From the NCBI RefSeq assembly GCF_932526225.1, contig NC_064040.1:13990856-14050855 (forward strand): a stretch of 60,000 nt of DNA, read 5' to 3'. The position numbers were made by a program, and so were the translations under genes. Positions 39,901-51,900 of this stretch are shown here, in pieces. How positions within the stretch are numbered: position 1 is the first letter of the stretch; each line of letters begins with the position of its first letter. Source of the stretch: Nematostella vectensis. Taxonomy: Eukaryota > Cnidaria > Anthozoa > Actiniaria > Edwardsiidae. Under the pieces are notes generated by a model, which saw only the letters and a program-made list of their open reading frames with translations, had not been told where the DNA came from and did no database searches.

Positions 39901-42900
39901 CATTATAGCATTCAGATGGGCCAAAGGATGGATGTCAACTTTTACCTTCTAGCAATCGGATGGACTAACAGATGGATATCAACTCTTACCTTCTAGCATT
40001 CAAATGGAACGACAGATGGGTGTCAACTCTTACCTTCTAGCAATCGGATAGGCCAACAGATGGATGTCAACTCTTACCTTCTAGCAATCGGATAGGCCAA
40101 CAGATGGATGTCAACTCTTACCTTCTAGCATTCAAATGGACCGACAGATGGGTATCAACTCTTACCTTCTAGCATTCAGATGGGCCGACAGATTGGTGTC
40201 AACTCTTACCTTCTAGCATTCAGATGGGCCGACAGATTGGTGTCAACTCTTACCTTCTAGCATTCAGATGGGCCGAAAGATGGACTTCATCTCTTACCTT
40301 ATAGCATTCAGATGGGCCGAAGGATCGGTGTCAACTCTTACCTTCTAGCATTCAGATGGACCGACAGATGAATGTCAACTCTTACCTTCTAGCATTCAGA
40401 TGGGCCGACAGATTGGTGTCAACACTTACCTTCTAGCATTCAGATGGGCCGAAAGATGGACTTCATCTCTTACCTTATAGCATTCAGATTGGCCGAAGGA
40501 TGGGTGTCAACTCTTACCTTCTAGCAATCGGATAGGCCAAAGATGGGTGTCAACTCTTACCTTCTAGCATTCAGGTGGGCCAACAGATCGATGTCAACTC
40601 TTACCTTCTAGCATTCAGATGGGCTGACAGATGAATTTCAACTATTACCTTCTAGCATTCAGATGGGCCGACAGATTGGTGTCAACTCTTACCTTCTAGC
40701 ATTCAGATTAGCCGAAAAATGGATGTCAACTCTTACTATCTAGCATTCAGATGGGCCGAAGGATGGATGTCAACTCTTACCTTCTAGTATTCAGATGGAC
40801 CGACAGATGGGTGTCAACTCTTACCTTCTAGTATTCAGATGGACCGACAGATGGGTGTCAACTCTTACCTTCTAGCATTCAGATGGACCGACAGATGGGT
40901 GTCAACTCTTACCTTCTAGCATTCGCATACGCCGACAAGGACAGATCGATGTCAACTCTAACACCCTTTGGACCCTGCAAGTATTGGGAAGTAATTTTCA
41001 GCCCTTGAAACAAGACTCTCTGACTACTACTTTAGATAATAATCAGAGGCTATGATAATACTTTTAGATGTCATCTTAAGTATTATAAATTGATAGTTAG
41101 AGCAAAAAATACAAAATACAGCAACTCAAGTACCTTTTTCTTTTTTTTCCTCTTGTTGAGATGGTTATCATCTTCATTATCATCTTCATCATCGCTATCA
41201 TCCGAATCATCAAACGGGTCACTGAAATGGCAAACACAAAATGGCATGCGCATTTCTTTCTTAGCAATGCGATTAACCTATAGGTAAGGGGGGCAAAGTT
41301 ATACCACAGGCTACCCATAAATCCAGATCACCTGATCTAACTAAGAAGCATGGCCATGTAATTTCTCTCTAGCTCAAGCTTGGGCTGCTACAGACTACCC
41401 ACACACCAGGGGCTCGTTTCTCGAAACACCTAAAACTTCTCGTGCCCGAAAACGTTATATTCCTTAAATTTGAAAAGCTGGCTAATTCCTATAAAACTTA
41501 TGGTATCTGAATGTGTTGAAATATCGTCAAACATCACATTTTACAAAAACAAACATCCCATTCGTGTGAAGGATGATCCTCTCTCTATATAGATTATAGA
41601 CTTTGATCTTTCTAGAACTTCTCGGGCCCGAAATTCACATGGCTTTTAAAAATATTAAGAAAGTTCTCGGGACCTCGCAGTCCCCCGAGACTTTTCGGGT
41701 AACTTTTTGGCTTCAGTAAAATAATTTCAGCGTAATAATTTGCAATACGAACCAAAAGGAAGTTCAAACTGTTCTAAAACATGAAAGCGGTTCTCGAAAA
41801 GAAAACATGCCGGCCAGTGAATTCTCGGGTGTTACGAGAAACGGGCGCCTGGCCCTAGCTAAGCTGCCTTAGAAGAGTTCCACAGGTCTCCCGTTTATGC
41901 TGGCCAAGCTAACGTACCTTAATAGCATGGTGATGTGATTGGTCTGTAGCTTGAGCTCTCTGATAGCACTTGCCACAGGATCGCCTTGTATCTGGGCCTC
42001 TTTTACCAGGTTTAGTATTTCAGACCAGTCGATCTGATTGGCGATTGCGCTATTCACCACCAAAATAGCTCGGTCTACCTGGAAACACCATACAAAGTTG
42101 GTGTTACCCTATCCCCAAGTACCCCACATCAAGGGGCTTATAACTGAAATGTTTGGAACATGCGCTTGTAATGTTGTAATGTGATACGTATTCATGAAAG
42201 ACACCTCGAGAATGGCTCACCAGGTCTAGATTTATCTCTATGAGTTGGGCCTTTCTCACGTCTGCCTCCTATAGAAAAAAAGAACAGTAAAACTACAGAA
42301 ACAGCTGTCTCAAGAAGCCTGGAAAATGAATGTTGCTTCGATATACATTCTTACAGCGTAACCTGTTAAACCATGAACATCAAAAATATGTGGAGCGTTT
42401 ACTGTCTTCTGACGAATCAAAAGCACGAATCCAGCCACTGAGACTTGTCGAAACACTGCAAATGTAGCAGTTGATTGGTCAAAACAAACATACCATACAT
42501 ATTTCTACTGAGTACAGTTTTACTGGACACGCTGAAATACATCTTTAAACGTACAATGCATGTGGGCCATGTAATACTCTTAATGTTCAGTGTATGAAAT
42601 GTCTCACATTATGCCTATAGGTAAATGGATGTGTCACGTGAACCAGTCGCACCTGTGCGCTTTGTAGCTGCTGGATCCGTTTCTCGTGGTCCTTCTTAAC
42701 ATTCTCGAGTTTCTTGAGAGCGGATTTTTCCTGGTTCAGTGCTTTTACGTCTAGTTTCTGGCTTCCGATACTCGAGAAAAAATCGTCGACAGTCTACACG
42801 TAACATTGAAAGCGTTAGACCTTTAGAACGTGTACATATTACAAAGGTGAACTCAATTTCAAAAGTTGTTTTCTTTTGGAAAAGAAGTCTTAGCTCTAAA

Positions 42901-45900
42901 AAGTGATTAATTTGAATGTGAATACGTTTGTTTAGTGAGCAGAATGGGCGTGCAGGCGTTTTTGGTGAGGTACGCGAAAAAAAATAGCTTTTTGTGTGTA
43001 TTGTGTTATTCGCTGTAGAGACCCTTTAGAAAATGTTTGGTGTTTTTAACTGAGAAACTGTTTAACCGTTAAGCGACTGGGAGAGCTAAGAACCAAAATA
43101 GCCACACAAAGGTGAATGTTCACCTACCTTATCAAAGGATGGAAATTCTAGGTAGGGATGGTCTTTGTATTGCGTCATCAGAAAAGGGTAAAACTCTTGG
43201 TAGCTATAACAACAAACCAACATGCTTTTTTCAACGATAATAAAATGTCTATTCAGCTGTTTATTGCCAATGACTTAAATTGAATTTTCTTCCCAATCTA
43301 TTGTATCCGTCCACCCTCTTAATTATCTACCCCTCTACCCTTCCTATTCTACCCTCCCTCGCACCTTCTACTCTACCATTCCACCCACCACCCATCACAC
43401 TTCCTTATCTACCTCTCAGCCCTTCAGTTTCTATCCCTCCACCCTTTCTATTCTACACCTCCACCCTTCCTACTCTTCCACGACTCCCACCACCCTTCCT
43501 CTTCTACCTATCCACCCTTCAGTTTTTACCCCTCCACCCTTTCTACTGTACACCTCCACCCTTCCTACTCTACCACGTCACCCACCACCCTTCCTCTTCT
43601 ATCTCTCCACCCTTCAGTTTCTACCCCTCCACCCTTTCTATTCTACACCTCCGCCCTTCCTACTCTCCAATGCCACCGACCACCCACCACCCTTCCTCTT
43701 CTACCTCACCACCCTTCCTCTTCTACCACTCCAGTTTCTACCCCTCCACCCTTTCTATTCTACACCTCCACCCTTCCTACTCTTCCACGCCACCCACCAC
43801 CCTTCCTCTTCTACATCTCCACCCTTCAGTTTTTACCTCTCCACCCTTTCTATTCGTCACCTCCACCCTTCCTACTCTTCCACGCCACCCACCACCCTTC
43901 CTCTTCTACCTCTCCACCCTTCAGTTTCTACCCCTCCACCCTTTCTACTGTACACCTCCACCCTTCCTACTCTACCACGTCACCCACCACCCTTCCTCTT
44001 CTATCTCTCCACCCTTCAGTTTCTACCCCTCCACCCTTTCTATTCTACACCTCCGCCCTTCCTACTCTCCAATGCCACCGACCACCCACCACCCTTCCTC
44101 TTCTACCACTCCAGTTTCTACCCCTCCACCCTTTCTATTCTACACCTCCACCCTTCCTACTCTTCCACGCCACCCACCACCCTTCCTCTTCTACATCTCC
44201 ACCCTTCAGTTTCTACCCCTCCACCCTTTCTATTGTACACCTCCACCCTTCCTACTCTTCCACGCCACCCACCACCCTTCCTCTTCTACCTCTCCACCCT
44301 TCAGTTTCTACCCCTCCACCCTTTCTACTGTACACCTCCACCCTTCCTACTCTACCACGTCACCCACCACCCTTCCTCTTCTATCTCTCCACCCTTCAGT
44401 TTCTACCCCTCCACCCTTTCTATTCTACACCTCCACCCTTATTTCTCTTCCATGCCACCCTTCCTCTTCTACCTCTCCACCCTTCAGTTTCATCCCTCCA
44501 CCTTTTCTATTCTACACCCTCACCCTTCCTACTCTTAAACGCCACCCACCACTCTTCCTCTTCTACCTCTCCACCCTTCTTCTTCCACCCCTCCACCCTC
44601 CCTCCCCTCCACCCTTCCTATTTTACCTCTTCAACCTACCACTTCCTATTCTACCCTCCACCTTTCCCCCTCCTATTTTAGCCCTCGACCCTTCGTATTC
44701 TACCCCCACCCTTCCAATTCTAACCCTATCCTACCACTCTCTGATACTCACGTTAAGAGCTCATCACTACCCACGCCAGACAAGTCAACTGACGGCTTCT
44801 TCTCCCGCTTTTGTATAATATAGCCCTGTTGGTTGAGATTTATGAAAACTTTCTTATATGATTATTCTATTTCGAGTAAAAAAGTGTTTTAGAAGACAAC
44901 ACTCATAGGAGAACAAGTCCATTAATATGTCGCACTCGTACCGTGCAAAATTTCATAATTCGGATTCGACAGTGCAACGGCTGAATTAATTAGTTAGGCA
45001 CGGCACCGAGTACAAATTCGCAAACCGCGCTGCACGAAAAATCAACCGTCGAGCTTTCGGTGTGCCGGACCAAATGCAATACTTTTATTCATGCAACAGG
45101 AGCACATCAAATCAACTTCGATCGCTCGCAACTCATTGAGTGTGACTTATTTAGTGTGAAGTCTGAATCAGCGTCACATTTAATGTACTTGGCTTTACAC
45201 AAATAGACAATTAGGTTTGGCATGGCAAGCTTTGCGACGTATGATGGAGCCTTAACTTAAAAGCACGCAATTCTCTATAGTAGAACAACTGGAGCGGCAA
45301 TGTCGAACAATCTTCCCAGACAACTTTGCAGGTTTTCGATAGGTTCGATTTATCAGAATTCTTTGTTTTACATGTTCCCCGTGCTGACCTTGCAGGGCTT
45401 CGAGGACGTTCGACTTATCAGCTCAGTCCAGCTCTCTTGTATTGCCCCCCCTCTCTCCCTCGCGTGCTCACCTTGCAGGATTTCAAGGATGTTGGAGTTA
45501 TTAGAGTCTAGCTGTATTGTATTCCCCCTCCCCCCCTCCCCCGCGCGCTCACTTTTCAGGGTTTCAAGGACGTTCATGTAATCAGAGTTCAGCTGTGTTG
45601 TATTGCTCCTTCCCCCCCCCCCCCCCCTCCCTCGCGTGTTCACCATTTAGGGTTTCAGGGATGTTGGAGTTATCAGAGTGCTCACTATTCAGGATTCAAG
45701 GATGTTGGAGTTATCAGAGTGCTCACTTTGCAGGGTTTCAAGGATGTTGGAGTTATCAGAGTGCTCACCTTGCAGGGCTTCAAGGATGTTGGAGTTATCA
45801 GAGTGCTCACCTTGCAGGGCTTCAAGGATGTTGGAGTTATCAGAGTGCTCACCTTGCAGGCCTTCAGGGATGTTGGAGTTATCAGAGTGCTCACCTTGCA

Positions 45901-48900
45901 GGGTTTCAAGGATGTTGGAGCTATCAGAGTGCTCACCTTGCAGGGTTTTAAGGATGTTGGAGATATCAGAGTGCTCACCTTGCAGGGTTTCAGGGATGTT
46001 GGAGTTATCAGAGTGCTCACCTTGCAGGGTCTTAAGGATGTTGGAGTTATCAGAGTGCTCACCTTGCAGGGTTTCAAGGATGTTGGAGTTATCAGAGTGG
46101 TCACCTTGCAGGCCTTCAGGGATGTTGGAGTTATCAGAGTGCTCACCTTGCAGGGTTTCAAGGATGTTGGAGTTATCAGACTTCTCACCTTGCAGGGTTT
46201 TAAGGATGTCGGAGTTATCAGAGTGCTTATCATTCAGGGTTTTAAGGATGTTGGAGTTATCAGAGTGATCACCTTGCAGGGTTTCAGGGATGTTGGAGTT
46301 ATCAGAGTGATCACCTTGCAGGGTTTCAAGGATGTTGGAGTTATCAGAGTGATCACCTTGCAGGGTTTTAAGGATGTTGGAGTTATCAGAGTGCTCACCT
46401 TGCAGGGCTTCAAGGATGTTGGAGTTATCAGAGTGCTCACCTTGCAGGGCTTCAAGGATGTTGGAGTTATCAGAGTGCTTACCTTGCAGGGCTTCAAGGA
46501 TGTTGGAGTTATCAGAGTGCTCGCCTTGCAGGGTTTAAAGGATGTTGGAGTTATCAGAGTGATCACCTTGCAGGGTTTTAAGGATGTTGGAGTTATCAGA
46601 GTGCTCGCCTTGCAGGGCTTCAAGGATGTTGGAGTTATCAGAGTGATCACCTTGCAGGGTTTCAAGGATGTTGGAGTTATCAGAGTGATCACCTTGCAGG
46701 GTTTCAAGGATGTTGGAGTTATCAGAGTGCTCACCTTACAGGGTTTTAAGGATGTTGGAGTTATCAGAGTGCTCACCTTGCAGGGTTTCAAGGATGTTGG
46801 AGTTATCAGAGTGCTCACCTTGCAGGGTTTCAAGGATGTTGGAGTTATCAGAGTGCTCACCTTACAGGGTTTTAAGGAAGTTGGAGTTATCAGAGTGCTC
46901 ACCTTGAAGGGTTTCAGGGATGTTGGAGTTATCAGAGTGCTCACCTTGCAGGGTCTTAAGGATGTTGGAGTTATCAGAGTGCTCACCTTGCAGGGCTTCA
47001 AGGATGTTGGAGTTATCAGAGTGCTCACCATTCAGGGTTCAAGGATGTTGGAGTTATCAGAGTGCTTACCTTACAGGGTTTTAAGGATGTTGGAGTTATC
47101 AGAGTGCTCACCTTACAGGGTTTCAAGGATGTTGGAGTTATCAGAGTGCTCACCATTCAGGGTTCAAGGATGTTGGAGTTATCAGAGTGCTCACCTTGTA
47201 GGGCTTCAAGGATGTTGGAGTTATTAGAGTCTAGCTGTATTGTATTCCCCCTCCCCCCCTCCCCCGCGCGCTCACTTTTCAGGGTTTCAAGGACGTTCAT
47301 GTAATCAGAGTTCAGCTGTGTTGTATTGCTCCTTCCCCCCCCCCCCCCCTCCCTCGCGTGTTCACCATTTAGGGTTTCAGGGATGTTGGAGTTATCAGAG
47401 TGCTCACTATTCAGGATTCAAGGATGTTGGAGTTATCAGAGTGCTCACTTTGCAGGGTTTCAAGGATGTTGGAGTTATCAGAGTGCTCACCTTGCAGGGC
47501 TTCAAGGATGTTGGAGTTATCAGAGTGCTCACCTTGCAGGGCTTCAAGGATGTTGGAGTTATCAGACTTCTCACCTTGCAGGGTTTTAAGGATGTCGGAG
47601 TTATCAGAGTGCTTATCATTCAGGGTTTTAAGGATGTTGGAGTTATCAGAGTGATCACCTTGCAGGGTTTCAGGGATGTTGGAGTTATCAGAGTGCTCAC
47701 CTTGCAGGGTTTCAAGGATGTTGGAGTTATCAGAGTGCTCACCTTGCAGGGTTTCAAGGATGTTGGAGTTATCAGAGTGCTCACCATTCAGGGTTCAAGG
47801 ATGTTGGAGTTATCAGCGTGCTCACCTTGCAGGGTTTCAAGGATGTTGGAGTTATCAGAGTGCTTACCTTGCAGGGCTTCAAGGATGTTGGAGTTATCAG
47901 AGTGCTCGCCTTGCAGGGTTTAAAGGATGTTGGAGTTATCAGAGTGCTCACCTTGCAGGGTTTCAGGGATGTTGGAGTTATCAGAGTGCTCACCTTGCAG
48001 GCCTTCAGGGATGTTGGAGTTATCAGAGTGCTCACCTTGCAGGGTTTCAAGGATGTTGGAGTTATCAGAGTGCTCACCATTCAGGGTTTTAAGGATGTTG
48101 GAGTTATCAGAGTGCTCACCTTGCAGGGTTTCAAGGATGTTGGAGTTATCAGAGTGCTCACCTTGCAGGGTTTAAAGGATGTTGGAGTTATCAGAGTGCT
48201 CACCTTGCAGGGTTCAAGGATGTTGGAGTTATCAGAGTGCTCACCTTGCAGGGTTTCAAGGATGTTGGAGTTATCAGAGTGCTCACCTTGCAGGGCTTCA
48301 GGGATGTTGGAGTTATCAGAGTGCTCACCATTCAGGGTTTCAGGGATGTTGGAGTTATCAGAGTGCTCACCTTACAGGGTTTCGTCATTACGTCGTCCAA
48401 GTACTTGTCAGCTTTTAAGAGGGCATCCATTATCCGTGGGAGGTCTGGAAACAATTTGTCAATGTACATAGGAGATTAAATGATGCATTTTCAGAATATC
48501 GCTTTGTAGAGTATGTTCCTCTCACCACTGGCCTCCAGGTTCGATTCAACTTGGTAGGTAAAAAGTTGAAAGCAAGGGGAAAAAAGATCACAAATCACTG
48601 GGGGGGGGGGGGGGGGGCGTAAGGACAAAAAACAAAAAAAGCCAAAACCGCATTAGAGTTTTACGAAACAACTAAACTTTGTTTAGGAACAACCGCAAAA
48701 CGCACCGAAAAAAATTCCTAACAAAACCGAAAAACCGCATCACCGCTCTTACAAATACTTGTTTAAAACAAATACTTAAGAGATGTTTCCTGTTTAAATC
48801 TGTCCCACTAAGCAAAAACAAATTCTGGCCAGTTCATTGTTATGATTATATTAAAAAGGGCAGATGTCTTCGAACACAATATTTAATGCACCAGCGGCAA

Positions 48901-51900
48901 ACTTATTTACTACAGGACTTCACGCTCATATAAAGATTAATACATTTATTAGTACACCGAGATGTGGAATTCTATATCATTTATGAAAGCTTTTTTTTCG
49001 TCTGCAAAAGGACCCGTTTTCAAACAGCAATACTCTAGAGATTACATTTCTTCTTTACGCTCATAAAGATTAATACATTTATTAGTACACCGAGATGTGG
49101 AATTCTATATCATTTATGAAAGCTTTTTTTTCGTCTGCAAAAGGACCCGTTTTCAAACAGCAATACTCTAGAGAATTCATTTCTTCTTTACGCTCATAAA
49201 GATTAATACATTTATTAGTACACCGAGATGTGGAATTCTTTATCATTTATGAAAGCTTTTTTTCTTCTGCAAAAGGACCCGTTTTCAAACAGCGATACTC
49301 TTGATTACATTTTTTCTTTTGCGATTGATCTCGAGCCAAAACAAACAAAGTTATAATAACATCTCTTTTTGAAAAAAAAAACTTGGTGGTTGGATTTGTT
49401 TTGATAAGCTCGGATCCATCATTACTGTCCCCAGTAACTTGTCAAGTCAGGGGTAAGAAAAAAAGCAGAAAAGAACAATGAAAGCGTGTATATTAGTTTA
49501 GTTTAGTTTATTGGCTTTGTCACACAAAAAAAAATACTACGGTTTACAATAGGAAATAAACAAGATAAAGAAAATAAGAAACAATGTGACGGGAGAAGAA
49601 AACAGGGCGTAAGCCCCAATTGAAATTCTTTCCCAACAAATTACGAACAATAAGAATTCTAAAACGAAAATAAAAATTGAATTACATAAATTTAAGATCT
49701 ATGAAATTATGGAGGTTGGTAAAAGGCAAGTTTCTCTAAATAGTGAGTTGTCAGCTGATACCTGAAAGACGAAAGCGTAGTGCAAGATTTCATAAGTGAA
49801 GGAAGACTATTCCAAAGTTTGACAGTTCTAGGGAAATACGAATTCCTGTAATAATTTTGGTTGTGAGTGGAAAAAAGGCGGTAATTGTTAGGATGGTAAT
49901 TTCGAGTATTGTATCCGGACGTGGCTGGAGAGAGGAGGCTAGCTAAACTAATGCTCACGTCACCATTTTTTATTTTAAATAACAGAACTAGATCGGTTAT
50001 GTCTCTTCGATATTCTAATGGGAGGAGCTTAAGAGTTTTCAGCCTTTCTGTGTATGAAACATCGGCGGGATAGTTCAAAATAAACTTGGATGCTCGACGC
50101 TGGACGTTCTCAATCAGAGCTTTGTGCTTGCCTGTCGAAGGCGACCAAATGCAAGAAGCATACTCCAGGTGGGGCCTAACAAGGGTGCAGTACAGCAGCT
50201 GTCTTGTAGTTGGGTCGAGGATGTCAGAACAGACCCGCTTCACTAGTCCAAGCACCCTGTTTGCTTTTGCGCACATAGGCTCGATGTGAGGACCCCAAGA
50301 CAGATCGTTAGTAATTGTAACGCCGAGGTCAGTCACCTGCGCTACTGGATCCAGGGTGCGACCGCATAGTTGGTAAGGGTACGGAGGACGCTTGGTAGAA
50401 CGCTTCTTTGACATGTGCACCACTTTGCACTTAGATGCACTAAACTCCATGCTGTGCTCTAGACTCCAGCTGTACAGGGAGTCAAGGTCAGCCTGCAACG
50501 AGGTGTCTATAGAGCGGTAGAGCTTAGAATCATCAGCATAAAGAGCGATGTTTGAGCCTTGCTGCACGTAGTTAGGCATATCGTTGGCATATACTAGGAA
50601 CAACAGGGGCCCAAGGATAGATCCTTGTGGGACCCCTGAGGTCACTGGCAGCCAAGAGGAGGACGCACCATCGAGGACAACACGCTGCCTCCTTCCCGTT
50701 AGGTAGGACACAAACCATTTCAGCAGAGAACCCGTGACTCCATACTGCTGCAGCTTGGAAATAAGCAGATGATGAGAGACCTTGTCAAAGGCCTTGGAAA
50801 GGTCTAGGTGAATGACATCAATGTCCTGCCCCCCTGCTAGTCTTTCTACGATGTCATGATAGACTTCAACAAGTTGCGTCACGGTGGATTTTCCCTTAAG
50901 GAATCCGTGTTGAAGCTGGTAAATATGGGGGGAAATGAAGTTGAAGCAGCGCTTGAAGACGCAGCGTTCAAGGACTTTTGACAGGATACACAGAAGAGAG
51001 ATAGGCCTGTAGTTTTCTGCCAGGGTGGGGTCATCCTTCTTGAACACAGGTGTGACATTTGCGTCCTTCCAAAGCGCGGGAACGGATCCAAGAGACAGCG
51101 ACAGATTAAACAACCGACATAACGATGGTGCGATTTGATGAGCGGTGTTTTTCAGCAGAATACCAGGGATTTGATCCGTTCCACAGGCTTTATGGGAGTC
51201 AAGATTTCTTAAGACATCCAGTACTTCAGGGACAGTGAGTTGGATAGAGCCCAGACCCAACACGGGCTCACGGTTGGTAGGCTGGGCCCTAACAAATTCC
51301 TCGCTGGCGGATGGACTGAATATGTGGTGAAAATGTCTGTTTAACAGGTTAGCCATGTTCTTGGTATCTGTAACGAAGGCGTGGCCATCGCGAAAAAAAT
51401 TCGGCGAAGGCTTGTTAGAAGTGCATGATTTTACGTATGTCCAGAAACGCTTTGGGTTGTCGGATATAACAGATTTTAGTTTTTCGGCGTGCTCTTTTTT
51501 CTTTTTGGAAAGCATTTGTTTCGCAGCGCGTCGAAGCTCATTGTATTTTCTTTCGGCAGCCAGTGATCCGGTTTTGTTAGCTTTTTTACGCTGCGCATCC
51601 TTCTTTTTGAGCAAAGAACGCAGTTCGTGATCTATCCACGGGTAATCGCTCACATTCCTTGGTTTGGATTTTGGAATATGCTCGTTAACAGCGGCGAGAA
51701 ATAGATCAGTCCAATTAGCGAGTGATGAATCGATGTTATCGCTTTGAGAGAAACACAGGTCCCACGGGATGTTCTTCAGCGACTCATTAAGTCCCGTCCA
51801 GTCTGCACGCTTGAAGTTGTACACAACGCGTTTGGTCTTTGTTTTTTTTAGAGATATTCAAGTCTAGTTCGAAACTGATCAACTTGTGGTCGGTAGAAAT

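Larger units (their letters stand above)
34195..41221 (-). other. NEMF: NEMF middle and NFACT-R domain exons
   Basis: The exon 41221-41134 encodes an acidic run followed by KRKKKKK. Exon 40974-40913 encodes [14 protein letters not shown] and exon 37937-37874 a basic helix ([15 protein letters not shown]), a linking coiled-coil. NFACT-R (DUF814) follows: [94 protein letters not shown] and [10 protein letters not shown]. These blocks are nearly identical to the family consensus and anchor the identification. Confidence 0.95.

Noticed and set aside
43280-44818. 512-residue plus-strand frame
   Set aside because: Pyrimidine-rich low-complexity array in a NEMF intron; Pro/Ser/Leu/Tyr composition follows from the repeat.
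45685-48471. Plus-strand [14 protein letters not shown] repeat protein
   Set aside because: Complement of the 42-bp donor array; the minus-strand frame is the one that continues a real exon.
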